Shown here piece after piece: positions 19,075 through 28,859 of a DNA stretch of 64,000 bases. Both the position numbers and the translations under genes were made by a program. Position 1 is the stretch's first letter. Each line of letters starts with the position of its first letter. The stretch spans positions 1 through 64,000 of the forward strand of contig JAUVKF010000009.1 of the NCBI GenBank assembly GCA_030596395.1. The letters run 5' to 3'. Source of the DNA: Chlorobiota bacterium (GTDB lineage: Bacteria > Bacteroidota > Bacteroidia > Bacteroidales > F082). The notes below the pieces were generated by a model. The model made no database searches and was not told the DNA's origin. It saw only the letters and a program-made list of their open reading frames with translations.

Positions 19075-21057
19075 TCAAAACCGTTCCTTGATCAACCCCT
19101 TGCGGTAAGCGGCGAGTAACATTTTAAGGTCATCAATTTGCAACAGCATTTCGTTACCAATATCCGTATCCCTAACACGCTTTCGTTTGGCATTACTTTC
19201 AATAATAATCCTTTTAGAAATAATGTCTTTCTCCTCTTCAATGGCTTTTTGTGCTGATTCAAAATATTGATGCTCAACCAGGACAAGCCCGTATGAATTA
19301 TAGATCAGTGTGTAGCCTGATACACCGGTAACACTTTGATAAGGGATTGACATACCGCCATCAATCACGAAAAGTTTCCCGTTAGCCTTGATGGGGCTTT
19401 CCCCCTTTTTCACCTTAACAGGAACATGGCCGTTGACAATATGTGAGTGACCAGGGTCCAGACCGAACTCATGCATTATTTTATCTGCTAAATCCTCATT
19501 GTCATAAGCCAGTTTGTAATATCCGTTTCGATCTTCTTTGTGTGTTTCTTTTTCGGCAATAAACTGTCTTTCGAAAGTGGCCATTTTCTTTTTACCGAAC
19601 AGCGGAGAAACAGGCCCACACCACAGGTACCAGGTATAATCAAGGCTCGAGTCATCGCTTTTGTGGCTAAACCGGTTGTAATATCCTTTACGGGCTACCC
19701 TCTCCAGGTTATCACAAAGGGCTTTGCCTGAATATTTCTTTCCCTCAATTTCCAGCAACTCAAACCTTCCTTTGTCAGTCATAGGAATACAACCATGATA
19801 CAGGAGGTTTAAGTTATAGGTAAGGTACATGCTGCCATGCGAATAAAGGAAGTCAATATGTTCGTGCAATCGCTGGCTGTTTATAAAACTTCGTTTTAGC
19901 TTATTCATTACCTCCTGCTCTTCATCTGTTAATCGGAAAGGATCTTCAGGAATGATGGTTGGCCAGTTTTTGTCTAATAAATCGTATTCTTTTTTGCCAA
20001 TTTTAATGCACCCCTTTTTAAAATCAATTTTATCAAGCAACAAACGGTCATCCATCTTAAATTGCGGGTTGCGCTTCACTACCTGCGATTCAAGTTTGAG
20101 CTGAATAATCGTAATGGCCTTGTGCATCTTTTTTATCAGCTCCGTATTGTATCCCTCAACTTTTGCTTTGGAAGTAAAATTGTCACAAGGATCATTCTCG
20201 TAGGCATCCAGGGCAAAAGTAGCGAGCGGAAGCAGGCTTATTCCATATGCATCTTCCAGGGTGTCAATATTTGCATAACGCAACGAAATACGAATTACAT
20301 TGGCAATCAAAGCAAGACTTCCTGAGGCAGCTCCCATCCAAACTATATCATGGTTACCCCACTGGATATCAACAGAATGATAATTAACCAATCGATCCAT
20401 TACCTTTTCGGCATATGGGCCGCGATCATAGATATCACCAATGATATGTAAGCGGTCGATCAGCATTCGCTGAATAAACTCACAAATGGCAATAATGAAA
20501 TTCTCAGCCCGGTTGACGCTGATAATGGTATTGATGATGCCTTCGAAGTATTCTTCTTTGTTTTCACCGCTCTCATTAAGCAGTTCATCCATGATGTATT
20601 CAAAATCTTTTGGCATAGCTTTACGAACCTTTGAACGGGTATATTTTGAAGCTGATGCGCGCGCTACCATACTGAGCCTTTGCAAAGTAATCGAAAACCA
20701 CTCTTTCGGGTCATCTTCCTGTTTAAGAATGAGGCTGATTTTTTCTTTGGGATAATAGATCAGGGTAGCTAACAGGTCTTTATCCTTCTTGTGTAATGTC
20801 CGGCCAAATACATCATCTATTTTACGTTTTACAACACCCGATGCATTGGCCAGCGCATGGCTGAATGTTTCATATTCACCATGGATGTCGGTAAGAAAAT
20901 GTTCGGTACCCTTGGGAAGGTTCATAATCGCCTCAAGATTGATAATCTCGGTGCTGGCGTTTTGTACGTTGGTGAATTTATCTGATAACAGGCGGAGATA
21001 TTTTAAATGCTTTTGCAAATCTTTGCTTGAGTAGCCAAATTCGGTTGAATTGTTCAT
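19075..21057 (-). CDS. fbp: Fructose-1,6-bisphosphatase, class III
   Basis: Hydrolyses fructose-1,6-bisphosphate in gluconeogenesis. This is the large metallophosphatase type found in Firmicutes and Bacteroidota, unrelated to class I FBPase. Calcineurin-like metal motifs are visible: FLTDIHGEYETF near the N-terminus, GDIYDRGPYAEKVMDRL, WGNHDIVWMGAASG and, near the C-terminus, NGHVPVKVKKGESP with FVIDGGMS. Its length of 660 aa is typical. The ATG at 21057 opens MNNSTEFGYSSKDLQKHLKY, which fits the family. It diverges from mfd across a 291-bp gap that holds several hairpins. Confidence 0.95.
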   Translation of the reverse strand: MNNSTEFGYSSKDLQKHLKYLRLLSDKFTNVQNASTEIINLEAIMNLPKGTEHFLTDIHGEYETFSHALANASGVVKRKIDDVFGRTLHKKDKDLLATLIYYPKEKISLILKQEDDPKEWFSITLQRLSMVARASASKYTRSKVRKAMPKDFEYIMDELLNESGENKEEYFEGIINTIISVNRAENFIIAICEFIQRMLIDRLHIIGDIYDRGPYAEKVMDRLVNYHSVDIQWGNHDIVWMGAASGSLALIANVIRISLRYANIDTLEDAYGISLLPLATFALDAYENDPCDNFTSKAKVEGYNTELIKKMHKAITIIQLKLESQVVKRNPQFKMDDRLLLDKIDFKKGCIKIGKKEYDLLDKNWPTIIPEDPFRLTDEEQEVMNKLKRSFINSQRLHEHIDFLYSHGSMYLTYNLNLLYHGCIPMTDKGRFELLEIEGKKYSGKALCDNLERVARKGYYNRFSHKSDDSSLDYTWYLWCGPVSPLFGKKKMATFERQFIAEKETHKEDRNGYYKLAYDNEDLADKIMHEFGLDPGHSHIVNGHVPVKVKKGESPIKANGKLFVIDGGMSIPYQSVTGVSGYTLIYNSYGLVLVEHQYFESAQKAIEEEKDIISKRIIIESNAKRKRVRDTDIGNEMLLQIDDLKMLLAAYRKGLIKERF

Positions 21058-21148
21058 TTAGTTAATGATTACTGGTCAATTTTTGAAGTGGTAAAAATAC
21101 AAAACTGAATCATTAATTTGTTTCTTCTGAAATAAAACCATTTCCGAT

Positions 21149-21166
21149 GTCGGTGTCCTCACCGAC
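21149..21166. repeat. Small palindromic repeat, unit 1
   Basis: GTCGGTG and CACCGAC form a 7-bp stem around TCCT. The unit and its surroundings are about three-quarters identical to the next hairpin 26 bp downstream. Confidence 0.6.
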
Positions 21167-21174
21167 CATTACCA

Positions 21175-21196
21175 ATGTTGGTATCCTCACCAACAT
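21175..21196. repeat. Small palindromic repeat, unit 2
   Basis: ATGTTGGT and ACCAACAT form a perfect 8-bp stem around ATCCTC. A related hairpin with GTTGG and CCAAC arms is found at 43021-43038. Confidence 0.6.
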
Positions 21197-21243
21197 CATC
21201 CCTATCGACATCAATAATGACGTTTCTATTTAAATTCAATTCA

Positions 21244-21265
21244 TCGTTGGAGAAGACTCCAACGA
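21244..21265. repeat. Small palindromic repeat, unit 3
   Basis: TCGTTGGAG and CTCCAACGA form a perfect 9-bp stem around AAGA, in the fbp-mfd gap. There is no flanking T-run in either direction that would suit a terminator. Confidence 0.6.
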
Positions 21266-21348
21266 AGGAAGAAAAAACAAAAAGTCTTCTTTTTCTTGTT
21301 CGCTTACATTAGTTTGCGTTTATTTGTTTTTCATTTTTAAGAATTTGC

Positions 21349-24300
21349 ATGTCAATTAAACCACAGCGTCTTCTCGATCATTTCCAACGGCATCCCGCCG
21401 TGATCAGGCTTTCGGAAATGATTGCCATTGATGAAAGCCATATTCAGCTAAATGGAATGGCCGGCTCTTCAATTGCGCTGATTGCTGCAAGCTTGTTTGA
21501 GCAGGCTGGAAAACAGCAATTCCTCATCGTTATACCTGACAAAGAACAGGCAGCCTATTTTTATAATGACCTTGAAAATGTATTTGGTGAGGCAGAAACT
21601 GATTACAATAAAAAGAGAATTCTGTTTTATCCAACTTCATACAAAAGGCCATACGAACCCGAAAATCCTGATCGCGCTTATCAACTTTCCCGCACTGAAG
21701 TGTTGAAACGTTACGTAACCGGCGATAGAAAAACCATCGTGGTAACCTACCCCGAAGCCCTTGCAGAAAAAGTAGTTACCAAAAGATATCTGTCGAAAAA
21801 TACAATGAAGCTGAAAGTTGGCGAAGAAGTTTCACTCGATTTTGTGGGTGACCTGTTGGCAGAATTTGATTTTCAGAGTGTTGATTTTGTTGCCGAACCC
21901 GGCCAGTTTGCTATCCGCGGAGGAATTGTGGATGTGTTTTCATTTTCCAATGATCACCCATATCGGATTGAGTTTTTTGGCGATGAAGTGGAATCCATAC
22001 GCACCTTTGATCCTACTACTCAGCTATCGGTTCAAATGATGAACCGCATTTCATTGCTCCCTAATGTGCAGGACAGGATGATACAGGAGCAGCGCGTGAA
22101 TTTCCTTGATTATCTGCCAAATAAAACAATAATCTGGTTTCAGGATATTGACTTTGCGACAGATCAAATTAATAATGAATTTGAAAAGGCATCTTCAATT
22201 TTTAAGAAGTTAGAAGAAAAAACAAAGCAATTTAAACCGGAAGAACTATTCATAAAGGGAAATGAAATCCCTGACAAAATTTCGGAATTCAAAACCATCG
22301 AATTTGGAAGTCAGCAATATTTTAAAAATTCAGAAGCAGTAAAATTCGATCAGCAACCCCAGCCTGCTTTCAACAAAAATTTCGATTTGCTGATCAACGA
22401 CCTCATGAAATGGTCAGACAAAGGGTATTCAAATTTTATTCTTTCGGATAGTGCAAAGCAAACAGAGCGTTTGTATGCCATTTTTGAGGATATCCAACAC
22501 GAGCAGCCTGAAACCGGAAAAGCACATTTTACGCCACTGACAATGAGCCTCAGCGCGGGTTTCATCGACAATTCACTGAAACTTCTTTGTTATACTGACC
22601 ACCAGATATTTGACCGGTATCACCGATTCCATTTGCGAGAAGGGTTCGGGCGGAAAGAGTCCATTTCAATCCAGGAAATGTATGACCTGAGTCCGGGAGA
22701 TTATATAACACATATTGATCATGGGGTTGGAAAATTTGACGGATTGCAGATCATTGACAATGCAGGTAAAAAACAGGAAGCCATTCGCCTGATCTACAAA
22801 AACAACGACCTGCTTTATGTGAGCATTCATTCCCTTCATCGTATTTCTAAATATGTGGGGAAAGAAGGAACCCCACCGGTTCTGAATAAATTGGGATCAA
22901 ATAGCTGGCAAAAACTAAAAAGCAAAACAAAAAAGAAAGTAAAAGACATTGCCCGCGATTTGATCAAATTATATGCTGAACGAAGGGCGTCGGAAGGTTT
23001 TCGGTTTATGCCCGATACTTACCTTCAGAATGAATTGGAGGCCTCTTTTATTTATGAAGACACTCCTGACCAAAATAAAGCTACCCAGGATGTGAAAAAA
23101 GATATGGAAGCTACTTTTCCAATGGACAGGCTGGTTTGTGGTGATGTTGGATTTGGTAAAACAGAAGTAGCTATTCGGGCAGCATTTAAAACAGTAAACG
23201 ACAGCAAGCAGGTTGCCATTTTAGTGCCCACTACCATTCTGGCTTTGCAACATTTTAAAACTTTTTCTGACCGCTTGAAAGATTTTCCGGTTTCAGTGGA
23301 TTATATCAACCGTTTTAAAAGTGCCAAAAAACAAAAGGAAACGCTGAAAAGTTTAAAAGAGGGAAAACTGGATATTTTAATAGGAACACATCGTCTGTTA
23401 AGCAAAGACATTGAATTTAAGGATTTGGGTTTGTTCATTGTTGATGAAGAACAAAAATTCGGGGTTTCGGCAAAGGAAAAACTACGACAGATCAGAACCA
23501 ATGTGGATACGCTAACGCTCACTGCTACACCTATTCCAAGAACCCTCCAGTTTTCGCTAATGGGCGCCCGCGACTTATCCATCATCAACACACCGCCTCC
23601 AAACCGATACCCTATCCAAACCCAGTTGCGGTCGTTTGGTGAAGAGTTGATCAAAAATGCAATTACCTACGAAGTCTCGCGCGGAGGCCAGGTTTTCTTT
23701 GTCCATAACAGGATTCAAAACATAATTGATGTGCACGACATGATTCACCGTTTTGTGCCCGGTGTGCGCATTGCAGTGGGGCACGGCCAGATGGAAGGGG
23801 CGAAACTTGAAAAAGTTATGCTCGATTTTATTGACGGGGAATATGATGTTTTACTGGCGACCACCATCATTGAATCGGGACTGGATATTCCAAATGCCAA
23901 TACCATCATCATCAACGATGCACAGAATTATGGTCTGAGCGATTTGCACCAGTTACGCGGTAGGGTAGGACGATCAAATAAGAAGGCATTTTGTTATTTG
24001 CTTTCACCCCCGTTATCAATGCTGACCGCTGAGGCCAGGAAGCGTCTGAAGGCAATTTCAGAATTTGCCGAATTGGGCAGTGGATTCAATATCGCCATGC
24101 GTGATTTGGATATTCGGGGAGCAGGAAATATACTGGGAGCCCAACAGAGCGGATTTATTTCTGAGATTGGCTTTGAGATGTACCAGAAAATTTTGGATGA
24201 AGCCCTGACTGAATTGAAAGAAAGTGAGTTCGCTAATATGTTTACTGCCGAGCATCTTGAAAAGGTATTTGTTAAAGATTGCCAGATAGAAACCGACCTC

Positions 24301-24729
24301 GAACTGCTGATTCCTGATCACTATGTAACCAGCATTAACGAGCGCCTGAATTTATATAAGGAACTGGACAGTTCTGAAACCGGGGATGAACTCGTTGCAT
24401 TCGGACAGAAACTGAAAGACCGTTTCGGGCCCTTACCGGAGGAAACCCGTGATTTAATCGAAACCGTTCGCCTGCGATGGCTTGCAAAAGAAATCGGTTT
24501 TGAAAAACTAACACTTAAGTTTGGGCGGATGTTAGGTACTTTTTCCGGCAAACAGAAGTCGGCTTATTTTCAATCTGAGGCATTTGGAAAAGTGTTGGAA
24601 TTCATAAAGAATAATCCAACTGAATCGGAAATGAAAGAGAAAAACGGGAAGTTAACGATGCGGTTTGATGGAGTGAGGTCGGTAAAAAGTGGAATTGATT
24701 ATCTTTCAGGGGTTTTAGCACAGTTATAA
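21349..24729 (+). CDS. mfd: Transcription-repair coupling factor Mfd
   Basis: Mfd displaces RNA polymerase stalled at DNA lesions and recruits UvrA. The 1126-residue protein shows all domains in order. A UvrB-like N-terminal part (YPTSYKRPYE; GQFAIRGGIVDVFSF) is followed by the RNA-polymerase-interacting CarD-like domain from about residue 446 (LSPGDYITHIDHGVGKFDGL). The SF2 translocase has Walker A GDVGFGKTE (about 595), DEEQ (about 697), LTATPIPRTLQ and QLRGRVGRSNKKAFCYLL. The TRCF C-terminal domain comes last. ATG at 21349 gives MSIKPQRLLDHF. It stands alone; the next gene starts 149 bp downstream from its own promoter. Confidence 0.97.
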   Translation: MSIKPQRLLDHFQRHPAVIRLSEMIAIDESHIQLNGMAGSSIALIAASLFEQAGKQQFLIVIPDKEQAAYFYNDLENVFGEAETDYNKKRILFYPTSYKRPYEPENPDRAYQLSRTEVLKRYVTGDRKTIVVTYPEALAEKVVTKRYLSKNTMKLKVGEEVSLDFVGDLLAEFDFQSVDFVAEPGQFAIRGGIVDVFSFSNDHPYRIEFFGDEVESIRTFDPTTQLSVQMMNRISLLPNVQDRMIQEQRVNFLDYLPNKTIIWFQDIDFATDQINNEFEKASSIFKKLEEKTKQFKPEELFIKGNEIPDKISEFKTIEFGSQQYFKNSEAVKFDQQPQPAFNKNFDLLINDLMKWSDKGYSNFILSDSAKQTERLYAIFEDIQHEQPETGKAHFTPLTMSLSAGFIDNSLKLLCYTDHQIFDRYHRFHLREGFGRKESISIQEMYDLSPGDYITHIDHGVGKFDGLQIIDNAGKKQEAIRLIYKNNDLLYVSIHSLHRISKYVGKEGTPPVLNKLGSNSWQKLKSKTKKKVKDIARDLIKLYAERRASEGFRFMPDTYLQNELEASFIYEDTPDQNKATQDVKKDMEATFPMDRLVCGDVGFGKTEVAIRAAFKTVNDSKQVAILVPTTILALQHFKTFSDRLKDFPVSVDYINRFKSAKKQKETLKSLKEGKLDILIGTHRLLSKDIEFKDLGLFIVDEEQKFGVSAKEKLRQIRTNVDTLTLTATPIPRTLQFSLMGARDLSIINTPPPNRYPIQTQLRSFGEELIKNAITYEVSRGGQVFFVHNRIQNIIDVHDMIHRFVPGVRIAVGHGQMEGAKLEKVMLDFIDGEYDVLLATTIIESGLDIPNANTIIINDAQNYGLSDLHQLRGRVGRSNKKAFCYLLSPPLSMLTAEARKRLKAISEFAELGSGFNIAMRDLDIRGAGNILGAQQSGFISEIGFEMYQKILDEALTELKESEFANMFTAEHLEKVFVKDCQIETDLELLIPDHYVTSINERLNLYKELDSSETGDELVAFGQKLKDRFGPLPEETRDLIETVRLRWLAKEIGFEKLTLKFGRMLGTFSGKQKSAYFQSEAFGKVLEFIKNNPTESEMKEKNGKLTMRFDGVRSVKSGIDYLSGVLAQL

Positions 24730-24834
24730 AAGTTTTATAGTGTGCATAAATCTTTCTTTAATCTCTCTTCTGAACTGAAGATTCTACTTAAAAAGTATAT
24801 CATATAAAAGTGAAGAAACCTTGCGATTTATCAC

Positions 24835-24842
24835 TAAATTTG
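24835..24842 (+). promoter_or_regulatory. -7 promoter element of the lamin-tail/TonB/PLD locus
   Basis: TAAATTTG is an exact match to TAnnTTTG, 36 bp before the ATG at 24879. No convincing -33 element is seen at the usual spacing. Confidence 0.5.
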
Positions 24843-24878
24843 CAGATAGAATAAATTTAATTAATTAAAATATTACGT

Positions 24879-25955
24879 ATGAAAAAACTACTACTTATTA
24901 TGTTTTTGGCATTCTTTACAGGTTCCATGTTTGCACAAGATTTGTTTTTCTCGGAATATGCCGAAGGTAGCGGCAACAACAAATGCGTCGAAATTTATAA
25001 CCCAACCAGTCAGACTATTGATCTGAATGATTATTACGTACTTCGGTTTAGCAATGGGAGTTCTGTATTTACCGAAGGGGGCTCAACGCATTTATCTGGT
25101 ACAATAGCACCATATAAAACTTTTGTATTGGTAAACGGGCAAACCATCAGTACAGGTACTTCCCCAGCCTGTAGCCCGGTTTTACAAGCAATGGCTGACC
25201 AACTCGACCACGATTATCCTGCACCTATGTACATGAATGGAAACGATGCCATTGCGCTGATAAAAACACCGGATGGTGAACCTCCGAACTCTGATATGTC
25301 AAATGTAACATCTGTTGATTTGATTGGACAAATTGGATTGGGAAACATGATTAAAGACGAAACAGGCTGGTCTTATGTTAAAGATTCTACGCTTACCTAT
25401 AACGACCCTGACGGCAATCCTGTTACAGGCAAAGTAATCAATTACATTGTACAAGACAAAGCTACAGACGGTAATACATATGGACCATTCTGGATGTCGT
25501 GGACGTCAAATCATTCACTTATCAGAAAGCCTACTATTGTTAATGGTGTGGTGTCTAATCCTAGCCCATTTATTGTAACTGTGGAATGGGACACTGTTCC
25601 TGGCCAACTTGATAGCCTTGGGCATATTGTGTATAAAGATATTTGGGATAACCTTGGGTCACATGGCTGTGTAGCTGATCCGGATTACACATCGGTGGGT
25701 GAATTGTCAGCAATGGGAACTTTGAAAATATATCCTAATCCCGTTGTTTCCGACCATTTTGCTTTCGAATCCAATGCGCCTGTAAAATCAGTTCACGTGT
25801 TCGATGTCGTAGGTAATGAAATCCTTAATGAAATATTTGTTTCTCCTGTAAAAGCAACAGACGTTTTTATTGGATCAAGGAATAAGGGCGTTTACCTAAT
25901 CAAGGTTGTCTTTGTAGATAGCAGCTCAACCACCCAAAAAATTCTGATCAAATAA
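24879..25955 (+). CDS. Secreted lamin-tail-domain protein with T9SS sorting domain
   Basis: A 358-residue secreted protein. The signal peptide (MKKLLLIMFLAFFTGSMFAQ) is followed directly by a lamin tail domain starting LFFSEYAEGSGNNKCVEIYN and running to about residue 230 (FWMSWTSNHSLIRKP). This Ig-like fold is common in bacterial extracellular proteins, often beside secreted nucleases, and is thought to bind rather than cut. The last 80 residues are a T9SS signal: LKIYPNPVVSDHF, VHVFDVVGNEILN, ending KILIK. It starts a same-strand group with a TonB-dependent receptor and a PLD-family protein. Ligand unknown; nucleic acid or membrane association is a guess from context. Confidence 0.85.
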   Translation: MKKLLLIMFLAFFTGSMFAQDLFFSEYAEGSGNNKCVEIYNPTSQTIDLNDYYVLRFSNGSSVFTEGGSTHLSGTIAPYKTFVLVNGQTISTGTSPACSPVLQAMADQLDHDYPAPMYMNGNDAIALIKTPDGEPPNSDMSNVTSVDLIGQIGLGNMIKDETGWSYVKDSTLTYNDPDGNPVTGKVINYIVQDKATDGNTYGPFWMSWTSNHSLIRKPTIVNGVVSNPSPFIVTVEWDTVPGQLDSLGHIVYKDIWDNLGSHGCVADPDYTSVGELSAMGTLKIYPNPVVSDHFAFESNAPVKSVHVFDVVGNEILNEIFVSPVKATDVFIGSRNKGVYLIKVVFVDSSSTTQKILIK

Positions 25956-25982
25956 ACCCATAAGCATATTTATTCGTGGCAA

Positions 25983-26022
25983 AAGGTGTCTGAACTGAAA
26001 GCCATTTCATTGCAGACACCTT
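25983..26022 (+). other. Hairpin between the lamin-tail gene and the TonB receptor gene
   Basis: AAGGTGTCTG (25983-25992) pairs with CAGACACCTT (26013-26022), and an inner stem TGAAA/TTTCA lies in the loop. Only two T follow before mixed sequence, so it is a weak terminator at best; it could be an attenuator or mRNA-processing hairpin that sets the expression ratio of the two genes. Confidence 0.55.
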
Positions 26023-26053
26023 ATAAGTTCAGAGTCTTAAAACGATTCAGTTT

Positions 26054-28840
26054 ATGAAACAAAGGATTTTGATTTTCTTTCTTCTTTTGGCCGGTACTGC
26101 TTCTGTTGTAGCACAAAAACAAACAGTTAGCGGCGTGGTTAAAGATTCCTTTCTGGGAGAAACTGTTGTAGGAGCCAATGTTCTTATCAAAGGCACCTTA
26201 ATTGGCGAAGTAACTGATATAGAAGGTAAGTTTTCCCTTCAGATGGATAAAGGTAAATATACCCTGGAAGTGACTTATGTTGGGTATAATCCGGCTTCAA
26301 TAGATATTGAGGTTGCTGATAAGCCTGTTAGTCTCACTTTCAAGATGAAAACGATCGTTTTGGATGAAATATCTATTGTGGGCGATGTGGCTCGTTCGAG
26401 GGAAACTCCGGTGGCTTTTACCACTTTGCTTCCTGATCAAATTGAAGAGCGTTTGGCTGGGCAGGATATTCCGATGCTGCTGAATAAAACGCCGGGAGTT
26501 TATGCCACTGAACAAGGAGGAGGTGATGGCGATGCCCGTATTACCATCCGCGGTTTTAGTCAGCGAAATGTTGCTGTCATGCTGGATGGTATTCCGGTAA
26601 ACGATATGGAAAATGGTTGGGTTTATTGGTCAAACTGGTTCGGACTTAACGCTGTTACACGTAGCATACAGGTACAAAGAGGACTTGGAGCTTCAAAACT
26701 AGCACTCCCTTCGGTGGGTGGCACAATAAATATTCTTACCAAGGGCATCGAAAACAATCGATCATTCAGCATTGAACAAGGGATTGATAACAATGGAAAA
26801 CTAACTACCAACCTGGGTTTCACCTCAGGTCAGTTGAAGCAGGGATGGAGTTTTACACTGGCCGGTGCTTATAAAAGCGGAAAAGGATGGGTTGATCAAA
26901 CCAATGTAAAAGCGTGGTTTTTCTTTGCCAGGATTGATAAACGCTGGGGTAAACATATAACAAGCCTTACCGGATTCGGTGCACCCCAAACACATACGCA
27001 ACGTAGCTATAAACGTTCTATAGCCGCTTACGATACCACCTATGCCAAAGAGCATGGCGTTTCTTCTGAAGATTTTCCTGTCATCCTTGACGAAGGAACT
27101 GGTTATAACCAACATTGGGGATTTTTAAAGCGCGATGCTGAGCAATGGAATAGCGACTATTCAGCCCGCATACTCAATCCTGATGCCAAAAGAGAGGCAC
27201 TCAACGAAAAGGTAAACACCTACTTCAAGCCGCAGTTCAGTATCCGTGATTTCTGGAATGTGAACAGCAGATTTGTGTTGTCCAATACAATTTATCTCTC
27301 ATTGGGGAACGGTGGTGGCCAGGGGACCAGGAGAAGTCTTAAAAATACAAACCTTATAACTGCCGAAGATGTAGAGAATAATCCTGATATATTTAGCCAG
27401 GACGAAGTTGGCCAGATTAACTGGCAAAGTATCTACGATCAAAATTCAAAGCCTACAAATACAGGATTCGGTGTGACATATCCGATTGATTCCACATACA
27501 GCGATAAGCTGTACTATTCAAGCAATTATCTTGTACAGAGCAAAAATAACCATAGATGGTATGGCCTGCTTTCTACTTTCAACTATCGGGTAAATAACCA
27601 GATTAATTGGTCTGGTGGCATTGATTTGCGTTCATATAAGGCTGAACATTACATGGAGGTTACAGATTTGATGGGAGGCGACTATGCCATTGATAAATAT
27701 GATATACGCAATGATTATGATGCAAATCCTCAATTGGCTGTAAAACATGTTGGCGACAAGGTGTATTATTACGATGACGGCCTGGTAAACTGGGGGGGGC
27801 TTTTTACACAGGTGGAATATAAAACGGGAAATATCAGCATATTTGGTAATGTTACCGCCTCGGTGAGTGGCTTTAAAAAGATAGATTATTTTGGTGATAA
27901 CGAATCAAACTGGAAGTATAAGCCTGGTTTTACTATTAAAACAGGTGCCAATTACAATCTTAGCGAACGCAGTAATGTATTTATCAATTTAGGTTATCTA
28001 TCCAAAACCAGAGATTTTAGATATTACTTTCAGGGTTATACCGCCAACTTCCTCCCTGATTCAATAACCAAAAATGAAAGGGTTAAAGCAATGGAGCTGG
28101 GTTATTCGTTTATTAGTAATTCATTTTCGGCTAATGTGAACGCCTACTATACGAAATGGGAAAACAAGCCTACCAGGCAGGTTAGGGGTGAATACGAAGA
28201 TCCGGAGACAGGTGCCTCAGGTTACACATATGGCGATATTCCGGGAATGGATGCCTTGCATATTGGCATCGAGCTTGATTTTATTTACAAGATATTACGA
28301 AATCTCGACTTTCAAGGTTTAATTTCTTTGGGCAACTGGAAATGGGATAAGAAAATTGAAAACCTTCAAATGTATTATACTGATAATAACCAGCCCGCTA
28401 ATACCCTTAGTTTTGATGCAACCGGAATTCATGTGGGTGATGCAGCTCAAACCCAATTAGGAGCCAGTTTGAGGTATGAACCCATTAGAGGTCTGTATAT
28501 CGAAGGTGGAGGAACCTATTTTAACAGATATTATTCTGATTTCAATCCTGAAGAATGTACTGATGAACTTGGTAACCCGGTTGAATCATGGAGAATCCCA
28601 GCTTATGTGCTGGTTGACTTTCATGCAGGTTACCGGTTTAAATTCAACAAACTGGATAGATTCGCTTTTACCATCAAGTTTAATATGTTGAACGTACTGA
28701 ATTCAGTTTATATTTCCGATGCTAAAAACAACGATACATATATTCAACGTAGTTTCAGTAGCTTCGATGCCCGCTCGGCTTCTGTGTTCATGGGGGCTGG
28801 CCGCCGATTCGTAGTTTCACTTAAAATTGTATTTTTTTAG
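26054..28840 (+). CDS. TonB-dependent outer-membrane receptor with carboxypeptidase-like N-terminal domain
   Basis: A 928-residue outer-membrane active transporter. The signal peptide (MKQRILIFFLLLAGTASVVA) precedes a CarbopepD_reg-like domain (about 22-105: TVSGVVKDSFLGETVVGANV). The plug follows (about 130-235: LLNKTPGVYATEQGG, ITIRGFSQRNVAVMLDGIPV), then a 22-strand barrel ending in the aromatic VVSLKIVFF. It is not a SusC in the strict sense: no SusD homologue is adjacent. Its partners are a secreted lamin-tail protein upstream and a secreted PLD-family hydrolase 19 bp downstream, so it most likely imports a product released by that enzyme. Substrate unknown. Confidence 0.93.
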   Translation: MKQRILIFFLLLAGTASVVAQKQTVSGVVKDSFLGETVVGANVLIKGTLIGEVTDIEGKFSLQMDKGKYTLEVTYVGYNPASIDIEVADKPVSLTFKMKTIVLDEISIVGDVARSRETPVAFTTLLPDQIEERLAGQDIPMLLNKTPGVYATEQGGGDGDARITIRGFSQRNVAVMLDGIPVNDMENGWVYWSNWFGLNAVTRSIQVQRGLGASKLALPSVGGTINILTKGIENNRSFSIEQGIDNNGKLTTNLGFTSGQLKQGWSFTLAGAYKSGKGWVDQTNVKAWFFFARIDKRWGKHITSLTGFGAPQTHTQRSYKRSIAAYDTTYAKEHGVSSEDFPVILDEGTGYNQHWGFLKRDAEQWNSDYSARILNPDAKREALNEKVNTYFKPQFSIRDFWNVNSRFVLSNTIYLSLGNGGGQGTRRSLKNTNLITAEDVENNPDIFSQDEVGQINWQSIYDQNSKPTNTGFGVTYPIDSTYSDKLYYSSNYLVQSKNNHRWYGLLSTFNYRVNNQINWSGGIDLRSYKAEHYMEVTDLMGGDYAIDKYDIRNDYDANPQLAVKHVGDKVYYYDDGLVNWGGLFTQVEYKTGNISIFGNVTASVSGFKKIDYFGDNESNWKYKPGFTIKTGANYNLSERSNVFINLGYLSKTRDFRYYFQGYTANFLPDSITKNERVKAMELGYSFISNSFSANVNAYYTKWENKPTRQVRGEYEDPETGASGYTYGDIPGMDALHIGIELDFIYKILRNLDFQGLISLGNWKWDKKIENLQMYYTDNNQPANTLSFDATGIHVGDAAQTQLGASLRYEPIRGLYIEGGGTYFNRYYSDFNPEECTDELGNPVESWRIPAYVLVDFHAGYRFKFNKLDRFAFTIKFNMLNVLNSVYISDAKNNDTYIQRSFSSFDARSASVFMGAGRRFVVSLKIVFF

Positions 28841-28859
28841 ACACAATAAATATTTTAAA

